Shown here in pieces: positions 54,301 to 62,527 of a DNA stretch of 64,000 nucleotides. The notes under the pieces were generated by a model. That model was not told where the DNA came from. It did no database searches and saw only the letters and a program-made list of their open reading frames with translations. Within the stretch, counting starts at the first letter, position 1, and each line of letters starts with the position of its first letter. Source of the DNA: Undibacterium sp. Jales W-56 (lineage in GTDB: Bacteria; Pseudomonadota; Gammaproteobacteria; Burkholderiales; Burkholderiaceae_D); NCBI RefSeq assembly GCF_025548535.1, contig NZ_JAJLQW010000005.1:186001-250000 (forward strand). The letters are read 5' to 3'. The position numbers and the translations under genes are program-made.

Positions 54301-55494
54301 TTATCTTTCAATGACGGCAGGGTGAAGAATGCTGGTCACAATCTGGGTCGTGATTGCACCGTTGGTTTCGGTATTGCGTATCTGGACCGGATACCAATTC
54401 ATGCCTGGTGCAAACCAGATATCCAATTGCGAGTTATACGAACCGGCCCTGGGTGGTCGTACGATATGCCAGGTCATCAAAGTACCTAATTTGGTGCTCA
54501 GTTCTTCTTGCCCCGCGATGATGAAACGAAAAATAGTCGCTTCGCGTTCTTCAGCGACCTGAATAATAATTTCCCGGCCAACTTTAAATTGCGTCGGGTC
54601 AGCATAGCCGATACCGGCCAGCTGCATTAATACGGACGCTTTATCCTGAGCCGCGTGCGCCATGGTCTGTGTTTTATTCGAGGATGAAAAACTCAAGAGA
54701 TTGTCGGCATGGTTGAAATGGGTTGCCGTCTCGGAGCGATTGCGACGAGTCTCGCTGCTGGTAATCGGCGTCAGCCCTGCTTGCGAAATTTTTCCTTCGC
54801 TTTTGAGTTTGAATAAATTCAGCGTCGTCAGCAGCAAGTCCAGTCCGGCGTCGATGGTCATGGTGTAACGATCGCCCGCCAGTTGCCAGTTGATTTCGCC
54901 AACGCCGTAATAGGGATTTTTATTCGGTTCGGTGCGTATCAATTGCAGCTTGAGCTGAGCAGAGGGTAAAGGGCTTGAGGTGAATTGCGCCAGATTGGGG
55001 GTGTCTGGATCAATCGCTTTGCTTGCGCCGGTATTCTTTTCAAGCACGGCGTTCGTGGCTTCTGTATTCGCCGTGGGTATTGATGCGCTTGTCTCCGTCT
55101 CTGTTTTGGCAAAGGGAACATCGGGATCTGGCTTGAGTGTCGGTGTCACTGCCAGGTAGCCGGAGGCGGATTGGTAGATCGCACTGTCGTCATTATTATC
55201 GGCAATCCGGGGTGGTACAGCTGGCGTAAGTTTCTGGGTTTTTTGCACAGTTTTTTTGCTGTCGCTTGCTGCCGGACGAGCATTTGTTTTGTTCTCTGCG
55301 ATTTTATTCTCTGCCGGTGGCTGATCCAGTTTCAGCAGCTTGATCTGCACCTTCGATTCTTTGACGATCCGGCTTTCTGTGTTGCTTTGTAGCGCAGTCA
55401 GCCACGAGAACGCTGCCAGGTGCAGGGCGGCGGTCGCCATTGCAAAAGCCAGAATCTGACGGCGCGGTAGTTGAAGTAGCCAGGGTGCAATCAT
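54301..55494 (-). CDS. DUF3108 protein with N-terminal anchor and linker
   Basis: A 397-residue protein: N-terminal membrane anchor (QILAFAMATAALHLAAFSWL), a ~150-residue low-complexity linker, then a C-terminal DUF3108 domain (YYGVGEINWQLAGDRYTMTID, LDIWFAPGMNWYPVQIR) parallel to its neighbour. Periplasmic. Starts at MIAPWLLQ. Could tether the paired DUF3108 protein; function unknown. Confidence 0.85.
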   Translation of the reverse strand: MIAPWLLQLPRRQILAFAMATAALHLAAFSWLTALQSNTESRIVKESKVQIKLLKLDQPPAENKIAENKTNARPAASDSKKTVQKTQKLTPAVPPRIADNNDDSAIYQSASGYLAVTPTLKPDPDVPFAKTETETSASIPTANTEATNAVLEKNTGASKAIDPDTPNLAQFTSSPLPSAQLKLQLIRTEPNKNPYYGVGEINWQLAGDRYTMTIDAGLDLLLTTLNLFKLKSEGKISQAGLTPITSSETRRNRSETATHFNHADNLLSFSSSNKTQTMAHAAQDKASVLMQLAGIGYADPTQFKVGREIIIQVAEEREATIFRFIIAGQEELSTKLGTLMTWHIVRPPRAGSYNSQLDIWFAPGMNWYPVQIRNTETNGAITTQIVTSILHPAVIER

Positions 55495-55642
55495 GATGCA
55501 AGGGGATATAGACAAAAGGTGAGCTGCAAGTAGTGTAAACGTTCTGGGTACGAGTTGCGATGACCTCCGCCATGTAAAATGCGGAGAAAAATAGGAGCGA
55601 CTGTTGTTGAGTCTCGGTTAACTTGCGGTAAATGTAAAAAAA

Positions 55643-55850
55643 TAGGACTTACGCAAAACCCAAAACCTCTCACCACCGAGACACGGAAACACAGAGAAAA
55701 GCAAGAGGAAAGGCTCCATGGAGTGTAAATATTAAAACGAACCCGCAAGCTGGGTGCGCCTGCTGGCACGAAATGTCTCCGAAAGCCGCATCTTGCCTGC
55801 GGGTTCAATGTGCATGGTGGTAAGCAGCTTGCCGTTTTGCGTAAATCCTA
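55643..55850 (-). mobile_element. MITE-like element, family A copy 4
   Basis: A 208-bp copy in inverse orientation with the best-preserved ends: TAGGACTTACGCAAAA at left, TTTTGCGTAAATCCTA at right. Interior GAACCCGCAAGCTGGG ... CTTGCCTGCGGGTTC is an inverted repeat. Flanks are poly-A on both sides, so a 5-bp duplication is compatible but not provable. It lies between the divergent DUF3108 and binding-protein genes, ending 17 bases before the start codon of the latter. Confidence 0.88.
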
Positions 55851-55867
55851 AAAAAAAGAAGGTTTTG

Positions 55868-57172
55868 ATGTCTTTAGTATCAAAGAAAATGAGGTGCGCC
55901 GCATTCAGCCTCCTCTCGGTATTCTCAATCTCCGCTGCGCAAGCGACCAGTCAGGCCAGCGTCGCCAGACCGATACGGATTGCGATGATCGATGGCCTGA
56001 GCGGCGCGTTTAGCAATGCGGGCGAGGCAGTCGTGCGTAATCTGCAAATGGCGATAGAGCAGGTCAATGCACGAGGCGGCGTGCGCCTGGCAGACGGCAG
56101 GCATTTATTGCAATTGACAACCTTTGATAACAAGCAAGGGGTCGAAGACAGCCTGACGGTATTCAAGCATGTAACGGATCAGGACATTCCCTTTATCGTG
56201 CAAGGCAATAGCTCGGCGGTCGCGTTAGCGCTGCTCGATGCCGTGAATAAACATAACCAGCGCATGCCGCAGCAGCGGGTCCTGTTCTTGAATTATTCCG
56301 CCGTGGAGCCTAGTCTGACCAATGACAAATGCAGTTATTGGCATTTTCGTTTCGATGCCAATGCGGATATGCGCTTACATGCCTTGACTGAAGTGATACG
56401 CGATGATGCGCGCGCCAAAAAGGTATATTTGATCGGCCAGGACTATAGTTTTGGCAGGCAAGTGGCAGTCACCGCGCGCGCCATGTTGGCTAAAAAACGC
56501 CCCGACATCAGCATCGTCGGTGAGGATCTGCATGCGATAGGCAAGATCAAGGATTTTGCTCCCTATGCCGCCAAGATCAAGGCGAGCGGTGCGGATACCG
56601 TGATCACCGGTAACTGGGGTAATGACCTGACTTTACTCATCAAGGCGGTGAAAGACGCTGGCATGGAGGTGAAGTTTTATACTTTTTATGCAAATGCCTT
56701 GGGCGCACCGGCGGCGATTGGCGAGGCCGGCATTGGCCGCGTCAGGGCTGTTGCCGAATGGCACCCGAATGTCGGCGGTGCCGGCAGCGATGCGTTTTAT
56801 CAAAGCTTCAGGCAGCGCTATCCCGATCCGCGCGACGACTATGTGCATCTGCGTATGCATATCATGGTGAATATGCTGGTTGCCGCGATCGAAAAAGCCG
56901 GCAGCGTGGAAGCAGATGCCGTTGCCAGAACTTTGGAGGGCGCAAGTTTTAGTAACGGTTTTCATGATGCCACCATGCGTGCTGCCGATCATCAACTGAT
57001 ACAGCCGCTGTATGTATCGGTGATGCAAAAGCGCAATCCGGATGGCAAGAGCGGCCTGCGTTTTGACAATGAAGGCAGCGGTTATGGTTTTAAAACCGAG
57101 CGCTATTTCGCATCCGCATTGACGGCGTTGCCAAGCTCATGCAAGATGGATAAAAGCGTCTCGCGTCACTAG
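55868..57172 (+). CDS. Branched-chain amino-acid-type periplasmic binding protein
   Basis: A 434-residue LivJ-like binding protein (Peripla_BP_6 type): signal peptide (FSLLSVFSISAAQA), IRIAMIDGLSGAFSNAG, VQGNSSAVALALLDAV, GADTVITGNWGNDLTLLIKA. Start at MSLVSKKMRC with AGAAGG five bases upstream; an in-frame longer start falls inside the MITE and is rejected. Only a binding protein is present here, with no permease or ATPase. Confidence 0.88.
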   Translation: MSLVSKKMRCAAFSLLSVFSISAAQATSQASVARPIRIAMIDGLSGAFSNAGEAVVRNLQMAIEQVNARGGVRLADGRHLLQLTTFDNKQGVEDSLTVFKHVTDQDIPFIVQGNSSAVALALLDAVNKHNQRMPQQRVLFLNYSAVEPSLTNDKCSYWHFRFDANADMRLHALTEVIRDDARAKKVYLIGQDYSFGRQVAVTARAMLAKKRPDISIVGEDLHAIGKIKDFAPYAAKIKASGADTVITGNWGNDLTLLIKAVKDAGMEVKFYTFYANALGAPAAIGEAGIGRVRAVAEWHPNVGGAGSDAFYQSFRQRYPDPRDDYVHLRMHIMVNMLVAAIEKAGSVEADAVARTLEGASFSNGFHDATMRAADHQLIQPLYVSVMQKRNPDGKSGLRFDNEGSGYGFKTERYFASALTALPSSCKMDKSVSRH

Positions 57173-57242
57173 AACATGGCGTTCTGTAGTGTTGCGTATT
57201 CCGATGATATGAACGACCTGATAGCCCCTTTAGGAGAGCAGC

Positions 57243-58070
57243 ATGACTTCCCCATTTCAAGGAAACGATTTCCCAGGCATGAATGCGATGAACGACACGC
57301 TATCCTTTGTTAAAAATATCTGGGGTGGCATGCATGTACCTGGCATGGTGACGCCGACAGTCTCGGTCGATGAGCTGGACAAAAAAATCAAGGATCTTAA
57401 AACCGTCGAGTCATGGCTGACCGTGAATATGAATATGCTGCGCGGAACCATACAGGCACTTGAAGTACAAAGGGCGACGATTGCCGCGCTGAATTCCCTG
57501 GGGGAGAGTTTTGCCAGCACGATGGCGAATGCGACTGCGGATAAACCGGACCAGTCGGCGCAAGCAGAAAAATCAGCAAAACCCTTCGAATTTGCCAAGC
57601 ATGATTTCTGGCCTAATGCCACTGCGACACCCGAGGCAAAAAAAGAACCGGTTCCGGAACCTGTAGCGGAGCCCATCGCAGAACCAGTATCTGCGACTAC
57701 CACTGCGCCCGAGGTCGCTGCTTCGGCAGGTACGGCGAAAGCCCAGCCGGCGGAGAATAACTCGGCGTTTTCTAATCCGGCTGCATGGTGGAATTTGTTG
57801 CAGGATCAGTTCAAACAGGCGGTGAGCCATGCGATGATCGATGAGGCTGCTGTCTCAACAAGCGTGAAGCAAGACAAACCAGTAAAAAAGACCGTCACGA
57901 AAGGAAGCGCGAGCACCGCCAAAACTAGCAGCGCCGCAAACAAAAAGATATCGGCTACCGGCAAAAAAACGCTTAGCCCGGTGACTAAAAAAACGGCGTC
58001 GCGCAAACCTGCAGTGGTCTCAAAAGCACATGTTGTCAGCGGTAAAAAATCCACTGCTGGCGGGAAGTGA
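57243..58070 (+). CDS. phaM: PhaM-type polyhydroxyalkanoate granule protein
   Basis: A 275-residue protein: an N-terminal PhaM-like helical domain (LSFVKNIWGGM, VDELDKKIKDLKTVESWL, MLRGTIQALEVQ), an acidic/proline linker, an FSNPAAWWNLLQDQFKQAV helix, and a histone-like basic tail rich in K-T and K-K motifs. Links PHB granules to the nucleoid and activates synthase by family knowledge. AGGAGAGC precedes the ATG. Confidence 0.85.
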   Translation: MTSPFQGNDFPGMNAMNDTLSFVKNIWGGMHVPGMVTPTVSVDELDKKIKDLKTVESWLTVNMNMLRGTIQALEVQRATIAALNSLGESFASTMANATADKPDQSAQAEKSAKPFEFAKHDFWPNATATPEAKKEPVPEPVAEPIAEPVSATTTAPEVAASAGTAKAQPAENNSAFSNPAAWWNLLQDQFKQAVSHAMIDEAAVSTSVKQDKPVKKTVTKGSASTAKTSSAANKKISATGKKTLSPVTKKTASRKPAVVSKAHVVSGKKSTAGGK

Positions 58071-58071
58071 A

Positions 58072-58098
58072 TTCTAGGGCATGTTCAAAGCCCTAATT
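58072..58098. terminator. Short hairpin between phaM and the NTF2-like gene
   Basis: TAGGGC (58075-58080) pairs with GCCCTA (58090-58095), overlapping the stop of the convergent NTF2-like gene. Likely a shared terminator, though no strong T-run is seen. Confidence 0.4.
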
Positions 58099-58539
58099 CC
58101 TGGCAGCACGTTTCAGCATGCGCATCAGGCTGCCTAATACGGGAAGCTTCTCGTACAGTTCTTCGGCAGCATCCCAGTAATCCCTGTGATAACTGACCCG
58201 TCCGTCCTCCAGAAAGCGCAGATGGGTTGCGCCTTTGATTCTTTGCAGTTCTTTGGAGAACCGTTTCATCGTGAACAGAAAATCCCAGCTGATAAACGCC
58301 TCGTTCCCCTGCAATAAGCGGGTGTGGACTTTAAAGCGCGGCTGCTCGACTTGCGCGAACATATGGACAAAGATGGTTTGTACCGCAGCGACATCCTGAA
58401 CTTCGTTGAAGGGATCTTTGAAGTAAGCTTTTTCTGCATACATGGCAGGAATCTGCTGCACGCTCTCTGGGGTCAGCGTTTCAAAGAAGGTGACGAGCTT
58501 GCGCAAGGCCTCTTCATAGGAAATGACATCGTTGTTCAT
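58093..58539 (-). CDS. SnoaL/NTF2-like protein
   Basis: A 148-residue small alpha+beta protein of the nuclear transport factor 2 superfamily (YAEKAYFKDPFNEVQDVAAVQTIF, ATHLRFLEDGRVSYHRDYWD). Last gene of the lipid-modification operon; its ATG overlaps the SDR stop (ATGA). Probably a small enzyme or binding accessory; reaction unknown. Confidence 0.85.
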   Translation of the reverse strand: MNNDVISYEEALRKLVTFFETLTPESVQQIPAMYAEKAYFKDPFNEVQDVAAVQTIFVHMFAQVEQPRFKVHTRLLQGNEAFISWDFLFTMKRFSKELQRIKGATHLRFLEDGRVSYHRDYWDAAEELYEKLPVLGSLMRMLKRAARN

Positions 58540-59309
58540 AGGCCAGTCGTCTTATGGATAAGGGCAAAATACCAGCGGTAAGGGAGCAGGCGTGCCAGCC
58601 GCAGCCAGTTGGTAAACCGTTTTGGAAAGTGAATATGGAATTCTCCGTTTTCCATACCTGATACGATCTCTTTGGCCGCGACTTCGGCGGTGATCAGTGC
58701 CGGCATTTCAAAGTCATTACCCGCAGTCAGCGGCGTTTTTACAAAGCCCGGACTGATCAGATAGACCGCGATATTTTTCGGATGTAAATCAAAATACAGA
58801 GATTCGCATAAATTGATGATCGCTGCTTTGGTCGGACCATAGATCAAGGCCTTTGGCAGGCCGGACAAGCCCGCAACGGAACCGACAATCCCGATGCCGC
58901 CATGTCCTTGCCGGATCAGCTTGGGTAAAACTACATCCAGGCAATTCAATATTCCCCGCAGGTTCAGATCAATCAGGCGATTCGCAGCGACCAGATCGAA
59001 TTGGTCCGCCCGCATCGCGTTGTAGCCGCCAGCCACCACCAGTACCAGATCAATATTGCCCCATAACTGGCTCAGGTAGGCGTGAGCGTTGGCTAGCGTT
59101 GTGTGGTCGGTAATATCGACGGGCAGGATCACCGCCCGCTCATGGCCGGCCGCGACTGCGTGCAGCAGATCGGCTTGGCGCGCAGATAGAGCAACTTGCG
59201 CGCCTTTTTTTAGCAAGAGCTGGGCAGTTTCTGCGCCTATGCCGGTAGAGGCGCCGATGATCCAGATTTTTTTACCGTGCCAGTCGGCGATCTTGGGATT
59301 CATAGCCAT
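58536..59309 (-). CDS. Short-chain dehydrogenase/reductase
   Basis: A 257-residue SDR: GASTGIGAETAQ cofactor loop, catalytic YGPTKAA (Tyr-Lys) with GSVAGLSG, and a C-terminal membrane-type helix. Probably NAD(P)H-dependent. In the operon it could reduce or oxidise a modified acyl group; substrate unknown. Confidence 0.88.
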   Translation of the reverse strand: MAMNPKIADWHGKKIWIIGASTGIGAETAQLLLKKGAQVALSARQADLLHAVAAGHERAVILPVDITDHTTLANAHAYLSQLWGNIDLVLVVAGGYNAMRADQFDLVAANRLIDLNLRGILNCLDVVLPKLIRQGHGGIGIVGSVAGLSGLPKALIYGPTKAAIINLCESLYFDLHPKNIAVYLISPGFVKTPLTAGNDFEMPALITAEVAAKEIVSGMENGEFHIHFPKRFTNWLRLARLLPYRWYFALIHKTTGL

Positions 59310-59314
59310 CGCGC

Positions 59315-59872
59315 TTACTTGCTGCTCCGTTTGGTAAATGACAAAGTAACGCTGCCAAGCTCTATCCCGTACTTGCTCATGATGGCGCGATTCAGCATGA
59401 CTTTATCATCCATTAGCACCATCCAGTCGTCAAAATCAACGTGAATGATTTTTTTATCGACTGGCAGTGCCAGTACATAATTCCAGTGCAGCGTGTTGCC
59501 TGACACAAGCCCTTTAGCTTCGCCCACGACATCGGCGGCTGTCCCGATGAAAGTGCCGGTCCCTGTTTTTTTCAATGTCCAGATTCTATTTTGCCTGGTG
59601 CCGTCAGAATAAGTGAAATCTTCATCCAGCCGGCCTACTTCACCCTGCCATTCGCAACGCATCACGACGGTAAATCGTTTGACGATTTTGCCGGAACGAT
59701 CCTGGAACATTCCCCAGGCATCGACAGTTCCATTGAAAAATTGAGGCAATACCAGCGCAGGTTGCTCCGCTGCATATAGTTTGGGATCGTTAGTGCTGGC
59801 GCATGAGCTGAGTATGAGTGCCGCGCTAGCGATGAAAATAGTTCGCATCAATGTGAGGAATTGCATGATCAT
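59315..59872 (-). CDS. DUF3833 family lipoprotein
   Basis: A 185-residue lipoprotein: lipobox LSSC, then DUF3833-type sequence (FNGTVDAWGMFQDRSGKIVKRF, DEDFTYSDG, WNYVLALPVDKKIIHVDFDDWM). The stop is 5 bp from the SDR start. Known as a companion of Cfa/DUF1365 operons; function unknown. Confidence 0.88.
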   Translation of the reverse strand: MIMQFLTLMRTIFIASAALILSSCASTNDPKLYAAEQPALVLPQFFNGTVDAWGMFQDRSGKIVKRFTVVMRCEWQGEVGRLDEDFTYSDGTRQNRIWTLKKTGTGTFIGTAADVVGEAKGLVSGNTLHWNYVLALPVDKKIIHVDFDDWMVLMDDKVMLNRAIMSKYGIELGSVTLSFTKRSSK

Positions 59873-59915
59873 GTCCTTGCTAGCTGGTGAGCGCCTGCCT
59901 ATCGCAGGCTACTTG

Positions 59916-60494
59916 TTATTTGTTACTGGCTTCCAATAGCTTGTCGCGCAGTCCCGGCGCGGAGGTTTTTTTATCTAACCAGATGGAAAAGAAAGCATGC
60001 GCAAATTCAGGATCCCTGATTTCGCCCAGAAGCTTTCCGTCGAAATAAAAACGGGCAGCCAGCCCGGGCAAAAATACACCGGTGATGTGATTGCCTTCTT
60101 TGACGTTGGGAAACAGCTGGGTCATTTGCGCCAGCCAGGTTTTCCTTTGTTCTTCTGAGCCGAGTTTGAGTTTCTGGATTTCTTCTATGCTTGCTTCGGC
60201 AATCTTCTTTCCTATCAAAGAACGGGCATAGGTCAGATCCAGCGCAATCGGCTGACGGCCAAGCTGACCATTGGCTTCAGGCGCATAGCCGTCTTTGCCG
60301 ACCCATAATTGAGCATCGTACACAGCGATACCAAACCAGCGAAACGTGCCGTGGCCCAGAGGCTTAGCCTGATTCAGCTCTTGTTGAATATGGCTGCCAG
60401 CAGGCGTTTGTTGGCTACCCGCGAAAGCAAGCGCGGCATACAACAGCATGGCGCTGACGCAGCCTGTCCAACATGCGCGATTGAGCAGAATCAT
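59916..60494 (-). CDS. Chalcone isomerase-like exported protein
   Basis: A 192-residue exported protein: signal peptide (LLYAALAFAGSQQ), then a chalcone isomerase-like fold (LGHGTFRWFGIAVYDAQLWV, ALDLTYARSLIGKKIAEAS, GNHITGVFLPGLAARFYF). Likely a fatty-acid-binding or isomerase-type partner. The ATG overlaps the Cfa stop. Confidence 0.85.
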   Translation of the reverse strand: MILLNRACWTGCVSAMLLYAALAFAGSQQTPAGSHIQQELNQAKPLGHGTFRWFGIAVYDAQLWVGKDGYAPEANGQLGRQPIALDLTYARSLIGKKIAEASIEEIQKLKLGSEEQRKTWLAQMTQLFPNVKEGNHITGVFLPGLAARFYFDGKLLGEIRDPEFAHAFFSIWLDKKTSAPGLRDKLLEASNK

Positions 60495-61729
60495 GACTTG
60501 ATTAGCGTGAATTGCGCAACATCGATGCTATGCGCCCGGAAGCCCGCTTCACAATACGCGAGATAAAATTCCCAGGTACGGATAAATTCCTGATCGAAGC
60601 CCTGCGCCTTGATTTCCGGTAATTTCGCCATGAAGGCCTGACGCCACTCTTGCAAGGTGCGGGCATAGTCGAGACCAAAAGTGAAGGTGTCCACGACCTG
60701 TAATCCATGCTGCTTCGCATATGCCTTGAAGACCTGTATCGATGGCAACATCCCGCCGGGAAAAATATATTGCTGGATAAAATCAGTCCCTTTGCGATAG
60801 CGTTCAAACAGTTCGTCGGCGATGACAATACTCTGCACGCAAGCTCTGCCACCCTGCTTCAGGTTGCGGCTGATGCATTCGAAATAGCTGGGCCAGTAGG
60901 CTTCGCCCACGGCTTCGAACATTTCTATCGAGGCAATCGCATCGTAGCTGCCATGCGCATCACGATAATCCTGAATCTGCAATTTGCTCTTCTCATGCAA
61001 GCCGGCTTTTTGCAGACGCTCCTGGGCAAAATGCAATTGCTCGTTAGATAGCGTCAGACCGGTCACATGCGCAAAAGCTTCGGTACTCGCCACTTCGGCA
61101 AAACCGCCCCAGCCACAACCTATCTCCAGAATATTATCGTGCGGATGAACCGCGAGTTGTTGCAGGATGCGCCGATATTTTGCCAGTTGCGCATCATGTA
61201 AGGTCTCGACTTTATCGCCGGAAAACAGGGCGCTGGAGTAAGTCATCGAAGGGTCCAGCCACAATCGATAAAAGTCATTGCCGATATCGTAATGGGCATG
61301 AATATTTTTTTTGCTACCAGCGCGCGAATTCCGATTCAACACATGTTTAATGCGGTACAGCAGATTGCCCCACCAGGTGCCGTAGATCACGGATTCGAGT
61401 TGCTGACGGTTGCGTGAGATCAGTTCGATTAAACCGGGTAACTGGCCGGTAGTCCAATGACCTTCGATATAGCTTTCGGCAAAACCGATGTCACCGGATT
61501 TGAGTATGGTGCGGCAGAGTTGCCAGTTCTTCAGCACGATCCGTACAGGACTATGGTTGTGGTCGCCGAAATGTCCTTCCTGACCATCAGGAAATTGAAT
61601 CGTCAAATTGCCGTCTTGCAGTTTGTGCAGCAAGCTCAACACGAATTTTGCTTCGGCCGGGAACTGTGCCGTGTTCAAAGGCGCGCTTTGTTCCTGATGG
61701 GGATTGATGGTGGGATGCAGGCTACTCAT
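60491..61729 (-). CDS. Cyclopropane-fatty-acyl-phospholipid synthase-type methyltransferase
   Basis: A 412-residue SAM-dependent lipid methyltransferase: AHYDIGNDFYRLWLDPSMT, SAM motif LEIGCGWGGFAEVA, EMFEAVGEAYWPSYF, and VVDTFTFGLDYARTLQEW at the C-terminus. Acts on unsaturated acyl chains in membrane phospholipids. ATGA overlaps on both sides put it in the middle of a tight operon. It is a second-type Cfa rather than certain CfA proper; a furan or other product is possible. Confidence 0.92.
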   Translation of the reverse strand: MSSLHPTINPHQEQSAPLNTAQFPAEAKFVLSLLHKLQDGNLTIQFPDGQEGHFGDHNHSPVRIVLKNWQLCRTILKSGDIGFAESYIEGHWTTGQLPGLIELISRNRQQLESVIYGTWWGNLLYRIKHVLNRNSRAGSKKNIHAHYDIGNDFYRLWLDPSMTYSSALFSGDKVETLHDAQLAKYRRILQQLAVHPHDNILEIGCGWGGFAEVASTEAFAHVTGLTLSNEQLHFAQERLQKAGLHEKSKLQIQDYRDAHGSYDAIASIEMFEAVGEAYWPSYFECISRNLKQGGRACVQSIVIADELFERYRKGTDFIQQYIFPGGMLPSIQVFKAYAKQHGLQVVDTFTFGLDYARTLQEWRQAFMAKLPEIKAQGFDQEFIRTWEFYLAYCEAGFRAHSIDVAQFTLIKS

Positions 61730-62526
61730 CGGCTGACCTCGTTAGCAGGTGGGACAGGTTTGGAAAAAAAAGGCACGCGCTTTATCCAGAGGTAAAGCGC
61801 TTGCAAATGGATGCGGGCGACTACGCTCAAGGTCATCAGCGGATAGCGCAACATGACTCTGGCGATATTCGCCGTACTGATGTCCCGCTCGCTACCGGCG
61901 ATGCTGGTTAGCAGCAGCGGCCCGCTGGCATCGTCATACTCGATGCGGGCGACATGCTGATTTTGTCGCTGCGCTCCGACCTCGCGCGCGGTCTTCATGA
62001 AGCGAAAGCGATACTGACCCTCGACAGGGCAAAACGGCGAGACATGAAATATCTTTTTAGCGATTAACTCCTGCCCGTAATGTTGTATGCCGCCCGTGTC
62101 CAACAAGTAGATATGTTTTTCGCCAAAAGTATTGCGCACCTCGCAAACCACGGCGCGCAATTCACCGTCCTTACGATGGCAAAACCAGAACGAGACAGGA
62201 TTAAATACATAGCCAAACACGCGCGGGAAACATTGCAGTTCAATATCGCCATCGGCATCCGCGACGCCTTCGGAGCGTAATAGATTTTCGACCCAGGCAA
62301 GCGGCGTTTGCTGACCGTCACCATGATCTTTGTCGAAAAAAGACAGCAAGTTAAAGCGGTTGTGCGAAAAACCGGGACAGACGCTTTCAGACTCGCGGTT
62401 GACGTCGCTACGTAAAATCACCCGGATGAAAAATACGCCATAAGTAAAGCGATTCACGGCTGGACGCAGGCGATGATGCCTGACCTCTCCGGTGCATAAA
62501 CGTATCGATGGCATAGTTGTATTCAT
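61726..62526 (-). CDS. DUF1365 family protein
   Basis: A 266-residue DUF1365 protein (GEVRHHRLRPAVNRFTYGVFF, FGYVFNPVSFWFCHRKDGE, KIFHVSPFCPVEGQYRF). Frequent partner of Cfa-type enzymes and FAD oxidoreductases. Start at MNTTMPSIRL one base after the FAD gene stop. Biochemistry unknown. Confidence 0.9.
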   Translation of the reverse strand: MNTTMPSIRLCTGEVRHHRLRPAVNRFTYGVFFIRVILRSDVNRESESVCPGFSHNRFNLLSFFDKDHGDGQQTPLAWVENLLRSEGVADADGDIELQCFPRVFGYVFNPVSFWFCHRKDGELRAVVCEVRNTFGEKHIYLLDTGGIQHYGQELIAKKIFHVSPFCPVEGQYRFRFMKTAREVGAQRQNQHVARIEYDDASGPLLLTSIAGSERDISTANIARVMLRYPLMTLSVVARIHLQALYLWIKRVPFFSKPVPPANEVSR

Positions 62527-62527
62527 C

